Assembly: GCA_016719755.1 (NCBI GenBank)
Contig: JADJYM010000016.1
Span: 248,001 to 312,000 of the forward strand
Source: Novosphingobium sp.
GTDB taxonomy: Bacteria; Pseudomonadota; Alphaproteobacteria; Sphingomonadales; Sphingomonadaceae
Reading direction: 5' to 3'
Length of the DNA stretch: 64,000 bases
Position numbers and translations under genes: made by a program. Below the pieces are notes generated by a model. The model ran no database searches and was not told the origin of the DNA. It saw only the letters and a program-made list of their open reading frames with translations. Within the stretch, counting starts at the first letter, position 1. Every line of letters begins with the position of its first letter. Shown in pieces: positions 1-9,103 of the stretch.

Positions 1-84
1 GTCCCGCGCAATGTCTAATTTCCGCGCGTTTCGGGACGAAACCTGGGAAAAAATTCAGGCACACGGACTTGCGTCGGCGGCCCT

Positions 85-426
85 TCAGCCCTGTGCGAAC
101 AGGTCCGCTTCGGCCAGGCCCAGCCGGGCGATCCGGGCACGGATCGCGGGCCATTCCACGTCAAGGAACCGTTCGCGCTCGCTGCGGCGAAGCCGGTCCG
201 CCGCGCCGCGCGCAACGAACATGCCGACGCCGCGCTGGACCTCCACCAGGCCATCAAGCTGGAACTGCTGGTAGGCCTTGGCCACGGTCAGCGGATTGGC
301 CCCCTGCTCGGCCGCGAAAGCGCGTACCGAAGGCAGCATCGCCCCATCGGGATAGGTGCCATCGATGATCGCACCGGCGATGTGATCGCGAAGCTTGAGA
401 TAGACGGGCTTGCTGCTGTCGGGCAT
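85..426 (-). CDS. GntR-family (YtrA-like) transcriptional regulator
   Basis: A 113-residue protein that is essentially one GntR winged helix-turn-helix domain with a short helical tail. The N-terminal half carries the GntR pattern (PVYLKLRDHI, then GAMLPSVRAFAAEQGANPLTVAKAY, with the recognition helix around NPLTVAKAYQ), followed by the wing (GLVEVQRGVGMFVARGA). It is far shorter than FadR or HutC regulators and has no effector domain, which fits the YtrA subfamily that usually controls an adjacent ABC transporter. The start is the ATG at 426; a longer frame runs upstream into the repeat element without homology. It lies at the left edge of the window, so its likely targets downstream on the same strand are not visible. 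Bases 1-84 hold nothing I recognise. Confidence 0.85.
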   Translation of the reverse strand: MPDSSKPVYLKLRDHIAGAIIDGTYPDGAMLPSVRAFAAEQGANPLTVAKAYQQFQLDGLVEVQRGVGMFVARGAADRLRRSERERFLDVEWPAIRARIARLGLAEADLFAQG

Positions 427-796
427 GGTGACCCAGTGCCATAATACAGCGCAGCACGCAAGCGTGTTGGCCGCCTTGCGGCGATGCGGACAGGCCGTCC
501 GGCCTGTCCTTGCAGCACCAGCCCGCTCCCCCGGCCCGACCACCCACAGGGTACCTTAAATGGGCGGTCGGGCCGGGGGAGCGGGCTGGTGCTGCAAGCC
601 AATCGCGGAGGCGATTGGCTCACCAGACAAAGAACCCATCTCGCAACCACACAAGGCGGACTGGGACTCTCTGCCGCGCAACAAAGGAACAATTGCAACG
701 AATTTCCCTTCACAGCGGCGAAATCGGCACTAGTCTTTGGCGTCATTCGGAGCGCCCCGGAAGGCGGGCGCCCATCTGCCTTTTCGGGGAGCTTAC
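427..796. other. Intergenic region carrying a palindromic repeat element
   Basis: This 370-base gap lies between the divergent GntR regulator and the POT transporter. It holds no gene. Bases 488-619 are a composite inverted repeat described separately. The remainder (620-796) should contain the promoter of the transporter operon; I see no clear operator. A ribosome-binding stretch GGGGAG lies just before the ATG at 797. Confidence 0.7.
488..619. repeat. Composite palindromic element: two inverted hairpin-plus-core units
   Basis: The element reads hairpin, core, short loop, inverted core, hairpin. Hairpin 1 (488-509) has 9-bp arms GGACAGGCC/GGCCTGTCC around loop GTCC. The core (510-546) starts TTGCAGCACC. 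An inverted copy (561-597, one mismatch over 37 bp) follows a 14-base centre (547-560). Hairpin 2 (598-619) has 9-bp arms GCCAATCGC/GCGATTGGC around GGAG, which is CTCC read in the inverted orientation. The first unit recurs at 51247-51295 with a compensated stem change. The layout resembles paired REP/BIME elements, although no RAYT transposase is in the window. Confidence 0.8.
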
Positions 797-2368
797 ATGA
801 AGGACCTGGCGCTTTGGAACGAGGGTGACTGGATCGCGGCAATCGCGGTCGTCGTGCTCGGCGTGTTTCTTGCCATCGGGGCGAAGATCGCGATCCAGAA
901 AGAACCCGAATTCGCGGGCCATCCCAAGGGCCTGTACATGCTGTTCTTCGCCGAAATGTGGGAGCGTTTCTCCTACTACGGCATGCGCGCGCTGCTGATT
1001 TTCTACCTGACCAAGCACTGGCTGTTCAGCGATGGCAACGCCAACCTGATCTACGGCGCCTATACCAGCCTGGTCTATATCACCCCCGTGCTGGGCGGCT
1101 ATCTGGCCGACCGCTATCTGGGGCAGCGCAAGGCGGTGCTGTTTGGCGGCCTGCTGCTTGCCGTGGGCCACAGCCTGATGGCGGTGGAAGGCAATGGCGG
1201 GCAGACCGATCCGGCGCTCAACGTGTTCTGGGCGGCGCTGGCCTTCATCATCGTCGGCTCGGGCTTCCTCAAGGCCAATATCTCGGTGATGGTCGGCCAG
1301 CTCTACAAGCTGACCGACGTGCGCCGCGACGGCGCCTACACGGTGTTCTACATGGGCATCAACGTGGGCGCGGCGATCGGCACGATCCTTGTCGGCTACC
1401 TGGGTGAGACCATCGGCTGGGGCTATGGCTTCGGCCTTGCGGGCATCGGGATGCTGCTTGGGCTGGTTGTTTTCGTACTGGGCAAGAGCGCGCTGAACGG
1501 CGCGGGCGAGGCTCCGGCCCCGCTGGCGAAATCGCGCGAGTTCACGCTTTATGGCATCGGCATCGGCGCGGTCGCGGTGTGCTGGGCGCTGGTCCAGTAC
1601 CAGTCGGTGATCCAGACCCTGCTGGTGATCTCGGGCGTCGGCCTGCTGGGCTATGTCCTGTACGAAACCTTCAAGCTGCCCAAGGAACCGCGCGAGCGGA
1701 TGTTCGCGATCCTGTTCCTGATCAGCCTCAACCCGCTGTTCTGGGGCCTGTTCGAGCAGGCGGGCGGATCGATGAGCCTGTTTACCGACCGCTATGTCGA
1801 TCGCGGCGCGACCCCGGCCTCGCTGTTCCAGTCGATCAACCCGATCTACATCATCCTGCTCGCCCCGCTGTTCGCCGGGCTGTGGCAATGGCTCGGGCGG
1901 CGCGGCAAGGAGCCTTCGGCCCCGGCCAAGTTCGGTCTGGCGCTGGCGCAGATGGGGCTCGCCAACCTGGTGCTGGTCTGGGGGGCAGAGGCCTTTGGCA
2001 TTGAGGCGATGACCCCGGTGCTGTTCGTGTTCCTTTATTACCTGCTGGCCACCACGGGCGAGCTGTGCCTTTCGCCGGTCGGGCTTTCGGCGATGAACCG
2101 CCTGGCGCCCAGCTACCTCGCCTCGCTGATCATGGGGGCCTGGTTCTACATGACCGCGGTGGGCAACTTCGTGGCCGGCAAGATCGGTGAGGCGACCGGC
2201 GGCCACGGCGGCGAGATGAGCAAGGAAAAGCTGCTCGAAATCTACGAGATGTTCGGCTGGATCTCGATCGGCGCGGCCGTGGTCGTCCTGCTGCTCTCGC
2301 GGATCGTCAAGAGCTGGATGCACCTCGACACGCTGGGACAGGCGGGCGCCGAAGGGGAGAAGGCCTGA
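797..2368 (+). CDS. POT-family proton-dependent oligopeptide transporter
   Basis: A 523-residue inner-membrane transporter of the peptide:H+ symporter (POT/PTR2) family of the major facilitator superfamily. It should import di- and tripeptides. The POT signature is clear near the N-terminus: LYMLFFAEMWERFSYYGMRA, containing the ExxERFxYY motif for proton coupling. A second family motif, including GGYLADRYLGQRKAVL, follows. About 12-14 hydrophobic segments are visible, and the length is normal for the family. I start at the ATG at 797, after a GGGGAG ribosome site, because the upstream in-frame extension from 737 is not transporter-like. Its stop overlaps the start of the next gene (TGATG), so transporter and amidohydrolases form one operon. 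This suggests uptake and processing of peptides or amide compounds. Confidence 0.92.
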   Translation: MKDLALWNEGDWIAAIAVVVLGVFLAIGAKIAIQKEPEFAGHPKGLYMLFFAEMWERFSYYGMRALLIFYLTKHWLFSDGNANLIYGAYTSLVYITPVLGGYLADRYLGQRKAVLFGGLLLAVGHSLMAVEGNGGQTDPALNVFWAALAFIIVGSGFLKANISVMVGQLYKLTDVRRDGAYTVFYMGINVGAAIGTILVGYLGETIGWGYGFGLAGIGMLLGLVVFVLGKSALNGAGEAPAPLAKSREFTLYGIGIGAVAVCWALVQYQSVIQTLLVISGVGLLGYVLYETFKLPKEPRERMFAILFLISLNPLFWGLFEQAGGSMSLFTDRYVDRGATPASLFQSINPIYIILLAPLFAGLWQWLGRRGKEPSAPAKFGLALAQMGLANLVLVWGAEAFGIEAMTPVLFVFLYYLLATTGELCLSPVGLSAMNRLAPSYLASLIMGAWFYMTAVGNFVAGKIGEATGGHGGEMSKEKLLEIYEMFGWISIGAAVVVLLLSRIVKSWMHLDTLGQAGAEGEKA

Positions 2369-3771
2369 TGCGCGGCTTTCGTGCTGTCCTGTGCGGCGCG
2401 GCGCTGGTGCTGACCGCCGCCGCCCCGGGCATTGCCCGGGACAAGAAGGAACCCGGCGCCGCCGCCAAGGCCGCAACGCAGTTCAACAAGGACCCCTATC
2501 CGTCCACCTACCGCCCCTATCCGGGCCAGCCGGTGCTGATCACCGGCGCGACGATCTATGACGGCAAGGGCGGGCGGATCGAAGGCGGCGCGCTGCTGCT
2601 GCGGGATGGCAAGGTTGCCGCCGTGGGCGCCAGCGCGGCGGGGTTCGACGTGCCCGGCGATGCCCTGCGGATCGACGGTTCCGGCAAGTTCGTGACGCCC
2701 GGCATCATCGACATCCACAGCCATCTGGGCGACTATCCCAGCCCGGCGGTCGAGGCCCATTCCGACGGCAACGAGATGACCGATCCGATCACCCCCAACG
2801 TCTGGGCGGAACATTCGGTCTGGCCGCAGGACCCGGGCTTTTCCCGCGCGCTGGCCAATGGCGGTGTCACCGCGTTGCAGATCCTGCCGGGCAGCGGCAA
2901 CCTGATGGGCGGGCGCGGGGTAACGCTGAAGAACGTGCCCGCGCGCACGGTCCAGGGGATGAAGTTCCCCGGTGCGCCCTACAGCCTGAAAATGGCCTGC
3001 GGCGAGAATCCCAAGCGCGTCTATGGCGAAAAGGGCCGGATGCCCAGCACCCGCATGGGCAACTTCGCGGTCAACCGCGAAACCTGGATCAAGGCGCAGG
3101 AATACCGCCGCAAGCGCGACGAGGGCAAGCTGGAGACCCGCGACCTCAAGATGGAAACGCTGGCCGGTGTGCTCGACGGGGAAATCCTGATCCAGAACCA
3201 CTGCTACCGCGCGGATGAAATGGCGCTGGTGCTCGATATGGCGAAGGAGGCCGGTTACAAGGTCACCACTTTCCACCACGCGGTCGAAAGCTACAAGATC
3301 GGCGATCTGCTGCGGGCAAACGAGGTGTGCAGCGCGATCTGGGCGGACTGGTGGGGCTTCAAGATGGAAGCCTATGACGCCATCCCCGAAAACGCCGGCA
3401 TCCTTCACAAGGCCGGCGCCTGCGTGGTGATCCATTCGGACGACGAGAACGGCATCCAGCGGCTCAACCAGGAAGCCGCCAAGGCCCAGGGCGACGCGCG
3501 GCGGATGGGGATCGAGATCCCCGATGCCGAAGTGATCCGCTGGCTGACCGCCAATCCGGCCAGGGCGATGGGGATCGATGCGCTGACCGGCAGTCTGGAA
3601 CCCGGCAAGATGGGCGACGTTGTGCTGTGGAACGGCAATCCGCTGTCGGTCTATTCGCGGCCCGAGAAGGTCTGGGTGGATGGCGCGCTGCTGTTCGACG
3701 CGAACGACCGCAAGCGCCGCCCGGTCAGCGATTTCGAGCTGGGTCAGCCCGGTGAAGGAGACGTGAAATGA
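2368..3771 (+). CDS. Secreted amidohydrolase, metal ligands intact
   Basis: A 467-residue protein of the amidohydrolase superfamily (imidazolonepropionase/prolidase-like branch). It has an N-terminal signal peptide (cleavage near APGIARD), so it probably acts in the periplasm. The metal-site residues are all present: the HxH after strand 1 (PGIIDIHSHLG), later histidines in ILIQNHCYRADE and TTFHHAVES, and the final aspartate in HSDDENG. The C-terminal beta-sandwich segment (LEPGKMGDVVLWNGNPL) is typical. It begins within the stop of the POT transporter and overlaps the second amidohydrolase by 4 bases (ATGA). The substrate cannot be read from sequence; context suggests a peptide or N-acyl compound. 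Confidence 0.88.
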   Translation: MRGFRAVLCGAALVLTAAAPGIARDKKEPGAAAKAATQFNKDPYPSTYRPYPGQPVLITGATIYDGKGGRIEGGALLLRDGKVAAVGASAAGFDVPGDALRIDGSGKFVTPGIIDIHSHLGDYPSPAVEAHSDGNEMTDPITPNVWAEHSVWPQDPGFSRALANGGVTALQILPGSGNLMGGRGVTLKNVPARTVQGMKFPGAPYSLKMACGENPKRVYGEKGRMPSTRMGNFAVNRETWIKAQEYRRKRDEGKLETRDLKMETLAGVLDGEILIQNHCYRADEMALVLDMAKEAGYKVTTFHHAVESYKIGDLLRANEVCSAIWADWWGFKMEAYDAIPENAGILHKAGACVVIHSDDENGIQRLNQEAAKAQGDARRMGIEIPDAEVIRWLTANPARAMGIDALTGSLEPGKMGDVVLWNGNPLSVYSRPEKVWVDGALLFDANDRKRRPVSDFELGQPGEGDVK

Positions 3772-5063
3772 GCGCGCACCGCCTGATGCGCGCCGCACTT
3801 GGCGCGCTGCTCGCCTCTGCCGCTCCCGCCATGGCGCAGGACATGGCCATAACCAATGCCCGCCTGGTGATCGGCGATGGCACGCCGCCGATCGAGAATG
3901 GCACGGTGGTGGTGCGCGGCGGCAAGGTCGTTGCCGCCGGGGCCGGGGTCGCCCTTCCGGGCGATCTCAAGCCAATCGATGCGGGCGGGCGCTGGGTCAC
4001 CCCGGGGCTGGTCGTCGCGGTAACCGATCTGGGCCTGGTCGATGTCGAGGCGGTCGATGACAGCAACGACAGCGGTGCCGCCAAGGCGCCGTTCAGCGCC
4101 GGGCTGGACATTGCCGCCGCGATCAATCCGGCGGCACAGCCGATCGCGATCGCCCGCGCCGGCGGGGTAACCCGCGCCGCGGTGGCGCCGCTTGGCACCT
4201 CGGGCATTTTCCGGGGGCAGGGCGCGGTGATCGATCTGGGCGCCGATCCGCGCGCCGTGGTTCAGCCGCGCGCGTTCCAGTATGTCGATCTGGGCGAGGC
4301 CGGGGCCGCCGTGGCTGGCGGCAGCCGCGTCGCCGTGCTGGCAAGCCTGCGCAATGCCCTCGCCGAAGCGCGCGAGCTTGCGCTCGCCCCCGCTGGTAAC
4401 CGCCGCGACGACGTGCTGCTGACCCGCACCGATGCCGCCGCGCTGATCGCGGTCGTCACCGGCAGACAGCCGCTTTACGTGCGCGCCGACCGCGCCGCCG
4501 ACATCCGCATGGCCCTGAACCTGCGCGAGGAATTCCCCGCACTGAAGCTGACCCTGGTCGGCGCGACCGAGGGCTGGATGGTGGCGGGCGAGATTGCCGC
4601 TGCCGGGGTGCCGGTGATCGCCACGCCGCTCACCGATCTGCCGCAAAGCTTCGAACGGCTGGGGGCCACCCAGTCCAACGTCGGGCGGATGGCGGCGGGC
4701 GGGGTCAGGGTGGCGCTGGGCGCGTTCTTCGATCAGCCGCGCTATGCCCCGCAATATGCCGGCAACCTCGTCGCGCTGAACAGGGTGCCGGGGGCCAGGG
4801 GCCTGTCGTGGGACAAGGCCTTTGCCGCGATCAGTTCGGGCCCGGCCGAGATCCTCGGCATGGGCGAGCGGTTCGGCAGCCTGAGGGCGGGTCGCGCCGG
4901 GGACGTCGTGGTGTGGGATGGCGATCCGCTGGAGCTGACATCCGGCGCGGTGCGGGTGTTCATCGACGGGGTCGAGCAGCCGCTCGAAAACCACCAGACC
5001 CGCCTGCGCGAGCGCTATCGCAGCCCGGCGGAAGGGAGCCTGCCCAAGGCCTACGACTGGTAG
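3768..5063 (+). CDS. Amidohydrolase-like secreted protein lacking the HxH metal motif
   Basis: A 431-residue paralogue of the preceding amidohydrolase, with a signal peptide ending near APAMAQD. The superfamily framework is kept: the N-terminal sandwich, the GGRWVTPGLVVAVT turn and the C-terminal LRAGRAGDVVVWDGDPL segment. At the position where active members have HxH after TPG, this protein reads VVAVTDLGLVD with no histidines, and the later metal-binding histidines are also not evident. It is therefore probably catalytically inactive or changed in chemistry, perhaps a partner subunit of the upstream enzyme. It overlaps that enzyme by ATGA, so the two are translationally coupled. Confidence 0.8.
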   Translation: MSAHRLMRAALGALLASAAPAMAQDMAITNARLVIGDGTPPIENGTVVVRGGKVVAAGAGVALPGDLKPIDAGGRWVTPGLVVAVTDLGLVDVEAVDDSNDSGAAKAPFSAGLDIAAAINPAAQPIAIARAGGVTRAAVAPLGTSGIFRGQGAVIDLGADPRAVVQPRAFQYVDLGEAGAAVAGGSRVAVLASLRNALAEARELALAPAGNRRDDVLLTRTDAAALIAVVTGRQPLYVRADRAADIRMALNLREEFPALKLTLVGATEGWMVAGEIAAAGVPVIATPLTDLPQSFERLGATQSNVGRMAAGGVRVALGAFFDQPRYAPQYAGNLVALNRVPGARGLSWDKAFAAISSGPAEILGMGERFGSLRAGRAGDVVVWDGDPLELTSGAVRVFIDGVEQPLENHQTRLRERYRSPAEGSLPKAYDW

Positions 5064-5089
5064 GAACGGCAACACGGGGGAGAGAGCGC

Positions 5090-5776
5090 ATGGATGCCAA
5101 GCTGGTCAGCCTGATTGCGGCATCGGCCGCCTTTGTCGGCAGTCATTTCCTGCTTTCCCACCCGCTGCGCGCCCGCCTGGTCGCGGCGGTCGGCCCCGGC
5201 GGCTTCCAGGCGCTCTATTCGCTGTTCGCCTTTGCCGGCCTTGGCTGGATGGTGATGGCTTTCGTGGCCATCGGTCCGCAGGGGGCCGTGCTGTGGGACG
5301 GCACAAGCGATGCCATCTGGGCACTGGCCAGCCTGCTGACCCTGATCGCCAGCGTGCTGCTGCTGGGCAGTTTCATGGGCAACCCGGCCCTGCCCGCGCC
5401 AAACGCCGCGCAGCACGCCGCGCGCGGGGTCCACGGCGTGTTCCACGTCACCCGTCACCCGATGATGTGGGCAATCGCCCTGTGGGGCGTGGCGCATATC
5501 CTGGTCCGGCCCGATCCGCGCACCGGCGTGCTGGCGGGATCGTTCATCCTGCTGGCGCTGCTGGGATCGCACTTTCAGGACCGCAAGAAGCAGGAGCTGA
5601 TGGGCGGGGCCTGGCAGGTCTGGCAGGCGCAGACCAGCTTCTGGCCGCGCCCGCTGGGGCTGCTGTCCGCCGGAATCGTGCCATGGCTGGGCGGGCTGGT
5701 GCTGTGGCTGGGCGCCACCTGGGCGCACGTCTGGCTGGTCTATATCCCGGCCGGGCTGTGGCGCTGGGTGGGCTGA
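5090..5776 (+). CDS. NnrU family membrane protein
   Basis: A 228-residue integral membrane protein with about six hydrophobic segments. NnrU hallmarks are present: SHFLLSHPLRARLV near the N-terminus and VTRHPMMWAIALWGVAHIL in the middle. NnrU proteins are related to isoprenylcysteine methyltransferase-like membrane proteins and to the ZISO isomerase of plants. Some are linked to denitrification, but no nitrogen-oxide genes are near, so that role should not be assumed. The start is the ATG at 5090, preceded by GGGGGAGAGAG; a longer frame upstream is read-through of the amidohydrolase region. The 3' end overlaps the convergent hydrolase gene by 37 bases. Confidence 0.85.
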   Translation: MDAKLVSLIAASAAFVGSHFLLSHPLRARLVAAVGPGGFQALYSLFAFAGLGWMVMAFVAIGPQGAVLWDGTSDAIWALASLLTLIASVLLLGSFMGNPALPAPNAAQHAARGVHGVFHVTRHPMMWAIALWGVAHILVRPDPRTGVLAGSFILLALLGSHFQDRKKQELMGGAWQVWQAQTSFWPRPLGLLSAGIVPWLGGLVLWLGATWAHVWLVYIPAGLWRWVG

Positions 5777-6591
5777 AGCACCAGTTCCAGCCAGGCACGC
5801 TGCCGTTCCTGCGCGCGGCGATCCCAGGCGAGATCGTGATCGAGCCCCGGGAACAGTTCAAGCCGCGCGCGCGGCTGCGCATCACCCAGCGTTTGCGCAT
5901 GGCCGGGCGCGATCATCGTATCGGCGGTGCCGTGCTGGATCAGCACCGGCGCGGCAACCAGCGGCAGCTTGGCCGCATTGTCGAAGCGGTGGCGCACCAT
6001 CCAGCGCGCCGGAACCCACGGCAGCTTCTGCGCGGCAAGTTCGGGCAGGCTGGAATAGGGCGAAACCAGCACCAGCGCGGCGACCCGCGCTTCGCGGGCC
6101 AGCTGCACCGCAACGCCCGATCCCATCGAATTGCCGATCAGCACCACCCTGCCGCTGGCGATGCCCTTGCCTGCCAGCCAGGCCAGCGCCGCGCGGCCAT
6201 CGGCATAGAGTCCGGCCTCGCCCGGTTTGCCGGGATTGCCCCCATAGCCGCGGTATTCGGCCAGCATGACGCCATAGCCCGCATCCGCCAGCACGGCGGT
6301 TGCCCGCGCCGCGCCGCTCAGGCTGTCACCGTTGCCATGGAAGAACACCGCCACCGGCTTGCCCGGCTGCGGTGGGCGCCAGCCGGCCCGCAATTGCAGC
6401 CCGTCGGCGGTCGACAGACCGATCTCGTCGTAACCCTGGGGAAGGTCGCCGGTCGATCCGGTGGCCGGAAAGATCAGCCCGTCCTGCGCCGCATAAAGCG
6501 CGGGAACCGTCGCGACATAGGCCAGCGCGGTGCCCAGGACGATGCCGATGGCGATGCGGACACCCGGGCGCCGCAGCGCCGCGCGTGTCAC
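5740..6591 (-). CDS. Membrane-anchored alpha/beta hydrolase
   Basis: A 283-residue serine hydrolase of the alpha/beta fold, close to the BEM46/YfhR group. An N-terminal hydrophobic helix ([19 protein letters not shown]) probably anchors it with the enzyme domain in the periplasm. The oxyanion strand is [10 protein letters not shown] and the nucleophile elbow is IGNSMGSG (Ser). An acid in [12 protein letters not shown] and a His in [10 protein letters not shown] complete a plausible triad. Its start overlaps the dxs stop (ATGA), so it is co-transcribed with dxs. The substrate is unknown. Confidence 0.85.
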   Translation of the reverse strand: MTRAALRRPGVRIAIGIVLGTALAYVATVPALYAAQDGLIFPATGSTGDLPQGYDEIGLSTADGLQLRAGWRPPQPGKPVAVFFHGNGDSLSGAARATAVLADAGYGVMLAEYRGYGGNPGKPGEAGLYADGRAALAWLAGKGIASGRVVLIGNSMGSGVAVQLAREARVAALVLVSPYSSLPELAAQKLPWVPARWMVRHRFDNAAKLPLVAAPVLIQHGTADTMIAPGHAQTLGDAQPRARLELFPGLDHDLAWDRRAQERQRAWLELVLQPTQRHSPAGI

Positions 6592-8522
6592 GCCCGCGCC
6601 TCTTCCACTCCGGCCGAGTTGTGACGCAGCGCGCGCAGCACGGTATCGACGATCTGCGGGGCGTTGAGCCCGGCGGCGTCATACTGCTTGTCCGGACTGT
6701 CGTGATCGAGGAACAGGTCGGGCAGGCGCAGGGTGCGGATCTTCAGCCCCGCATCGGTCAGCCCCTCATCGCTCGCCATGGTCAGGACATGGGCGCCCAG
6801 CCCGCCGATCGAGCCTTCCTCCACCGTCACCACCACTTCGTGGGCCGCCATCAGGCTGCGGATCAGATCGGTATCGAGCGGCTTGGCAAAGCGCAGGTCC
6901 GCAACCGTGGTCGAAAGCCCGCGCGCCTCAAGCGCATCGGCCGCCTTGAGCGCTTCGGCAAGCCGCGTGCCGAGCGATAGCAGCGCAACCTTGGTGCCCC
7001 CCCGTTCATTGGCGCGCACGATCCGGCCCTTGCCGATTTCCAGGCGCTGCGGAACTTCCGGCAGGGCCACGCCGGTGCCGTTGCCGCGCGGATAGCGGAA
7101 CGCGATCGGGCCGCTGTCGTGAAGCGCGGCGGTATAGGTCATGTGGACCAGTTCGGCCTCATCCGCGGCGGCCATGACCACGAAATTGGGCAGGCTGGCC
7201 AGATAGGTGATATCGAACGATCCGGCGTGGGTTGCACCGTCCGCGCCGACCAGCCCGGCGCGGTCGATCGCGAAGCGCACCGGCAGGTTCTGGATCGCCA
7301 CGTCATGCACCACCTGGTCATAGGCGCGCTGCAGGAAGGTGGAATAGATCGCGCAGAACGGCCGCATCCCCTGGGCGGCAAGCCCGGCGGCGAAAGTCAC
7401 CGCGTGCTGTTCGGCAATTCCGACGTCGAACGAACGCTCGGGATGGCGCTTGGCGAACTTGTCCACCCCGGTGCCCGAAGGCATCGCGGCGGTGATCGCG
7501 CAGATCGTCGGGTCCTTGTCAGCCAGGTCCGCCAGGGTTTCACCGAAGACGTTCTGGTAGGCCGGTGCGGTTGCCACCGCCTTGACCTGTTCGCCGGTGA
7601 CGACGTTGAACTTCTGCACGCCGTGATACTTGTCGGCGGCGGATTCGGCCGGGCCATAGCCCTTGCCCTTCTGCGTCACGACATGGATCAGGCACGGGCC
7701 TTCGGCGGCGTCGCGCACGTTTTCCAGGATCGGGATCAGCTGCTCAAGGTTGTGCCCGTCCAGCGGGCCGACATAGTAGAAGCCCAGTTCCTCGAACAGG
7801 GTGCCGCCCATCGCCATGCCGCGCGCGAATTCGTCAGTACGCTTGGCGGCGCGGTGAAGCGGTTCGGGCAGGTGGCGCGAAAGCTTGCGGGCGATGTCGC
7901 GCAGGCCCAGGAACGGGCGCGACGAAACCAGCCGCGCCAGATAGGCCGAAAGCCCGCCCACCGGCGGGGCAATCGACATGTCGTTATCGTTGAGGATGAC
8001 GACCAGCCGGTTGCCCGCGGCCTTGGCGTTGTTCATCGCCTCATAGGCCATGCCCGCGCTCATCGCGCCGTCGCCGATCACCGCGATGCCCTTGCCCGGC
8101 TTGCCCGCGATCTGGTTCGCCACGGCAAAGCCCAGCGCGGCGGAGATCGAGGTGGAGGAATGCGCCGTGCCGAACGGATCGTATTCGCTCTCGCTGCGCT
8201 TGGTGAAGCCCGACAGGCCGCCGCCCTGGCGCAGGGTGCGGATCCGGTCGCGCCGGCCGGTGATGATCTTGTGCGGATAGGCCTGGTGGCCAACGTCCCA
8301 CACCAGCCGGTCATCGGGCGTGTTGAACACATAGTGCAGCGCAACCGTCAGTTCGACCACGCCAAGGCCGGAACCAAGGTGCCCGCCGGTCTGACCGACG
8401 GCGCTGATCATTTCGGCGCGCAGTTCGTCGGCCAGCTGGCGAAGATCGCCGGGCGGCAGCTTGCGCAGGTCGGCCGGAGTCGCAACCGTGTCGAGCAGGG
8501 GGGTGGCCGGATTTGGGCTCAT
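6588..8522 (-). CDS. dxs: 1-deoxy-D-xylulose-5-phosphate synthase
   Basis: The thiamine-diphosphate enzyme that condenses pyruvate and glyceraldehyde-3-phosphate into DXP, the first step of the MEP isoprenoid pathway. At 644 residues it has normal length. Visible motifs include [16 protein letters not shown], the ThDP/Mg motif [17 protein letters not shown], the catalytic [12 protein letters not shown] of the pyrimidine domain, and [15 protein letters not shown]. The C-terminal transketolase domain is complete. It leads a two-gene unit with the downstream alpha/beta hydrolase. In sphingomonads this enzyme feeds carotenoid, quinone and hopanoid synthesis. Confidence 0.97.
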   Translation of the reverse strand: MSPNPATPLLDTVATPADLRKLPPGDLRQLADELRAEMISAVGQTGGHLGSGLGVVELTVALHYVFNTPDDRLVWDVGHQAYPHKIITGRRDRIRTLRQGGGLSGFTKRSESEYDPFGTAHSSTSISAALGFAVANQIAGKPGKGIAVIGDGAMSAGMAYEAMNNAKAAGNRLVVILNDNDMSIAPPVGGLSAYLARLVSSRPFLGLRDIARKLSRHLPEPLHRAAKRTDEFARGMAMGGTLFEELGFYYVGPLDGHNLEQLIPILENVRDAAEGPCLIHVVTQKGKGYGPAESAADKYHGVQKFNVVTGEQVKAVATAPAYQNVFGETLADLADKDPTICAITAAMPSGTGVDKFAKRHPERSFDVGIAEQHAVTFAAGLAAQGMRPFCAIYSTFLQRAYDQVVHDVAIQNLPVRFAIDRAGLVGADGATHAGSFDITYLASLPNFVVMAAADEAELVHMTYTAALHDSGPIAFRYPRGNGTGVALPEVPQRLEIGKGRIVRANERGGTKVALLSLGTRLAEALKAADALEARGLSTTVADLRFAKPLDTDLIRSLMAAHEVVVTVEEGSIGGLGAHVLTMASDEGLTDAGLKIRTLRLPDLFLDHDSPDKQYDAAGLNAPQIVDTVLRALRHNSAGVEEARA

Positions 8523-8587
8523 CGCAAATGCCTTACACGCTTGGAATAACCGTGTCGATTGTCACAATGGTGCAGGATTCGTCTGCT

Positions 8588-9049
8588 TCAGGCGCAGGCC
8601 GCGCAGATCCCGCGCAGCTCAACCACCGGGCGGATATCATGGAATCCCGCATCCTTCGCCGCCTGGACCAGCGCGCCGGTCATCCGGTCGTCGTCAAGAT
8701 GGGTGGCCTGGCCGCAGGAATCGCAGATCAGGAAAATGCAATCGTGGCGGCAGCCGGGATGCGGATTGGCGATATAGGCGTTGGCGCTTTCGATCCGGCG
8801 GGCAAGGTTGGCCTTCACGAACAGATCGAGGATCCGGTAGACCGAATTGGCCGCCACCCGCTTGCCCCGCGCGCCCGACACGGCTTCGGCGATGTCATAG
8901 GCCGAGGCCGGACGTTCCTGCGCGGCCAGCGCCTCGAACACTTCGGAGCGCATTCCGGTCCACTGCTCGCCCGCGCCGGTCAGCGCGTGGCGCGCGGCAT
9001 CGACAAGGCTTTCGCCGGAATGTTCGTGGTGATGGTGATGCGCCGCCAT
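8588..9049 (-). CDS. Fur-family regulator, Zur-like
   Basis: A 153-residue Fur-superfamily repressor. The winged-helix part (SAYDIAEAVSG to NSVYRILDLFVKANLARRIES) is followed by the dimerisation domain with two CxxC pairs for structural zinc (CDSCG and the C-terminal CAAC). The PHPGCRHDCIFLICDSCG arrangement resembles zinc-uptake regulators more than iron-sensing Fur, so zinc control is the best guess. The N-terminus has five consecutive histidines plus another His, a natural metal-binding extension. It stands alone between dxs and msrA. Confidence 0.85.
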   Translation of the reverse strand: MAAHHHHHEHSGESLVDAARHALTGAGEQWTGMRSEVFEALAAQERPASAYDIAEAVSGARGKRVAANSVYRILDLFVKANLARRIESANAYIANPHPGCRHDCIFLICDSCGQATHLDDDRMTGALVQAAKDAGFHDIRPVVELRGICAACA

Positions 9050-9103
9050 GGAGGGGATATAGGACGAGCCGCCCGCCGGAGCAATCGCGGCGGCGGTGCG
9101 CCC

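Noticed and set aside
797-5063. POT transporter and amidohydrolases as an uptake and degradation route for the lasso peptide
   Set aside because: The operon is about 10 kb from the cluster, POT proteins move only di- and tripeptides, and no lasso isopeptidase motif is present.
5090-5776. NnrU as evidence for denitrification genes
   Set aside because: No nitric or nitrous oxide reductase genes occur nearby; the family is broader than its name.
9014-9049. His run as a vector-derived affinity tag
   Set aside because: It has five consecutive His plus one separated by Glu, sits in a natural gene context and uses native codons.
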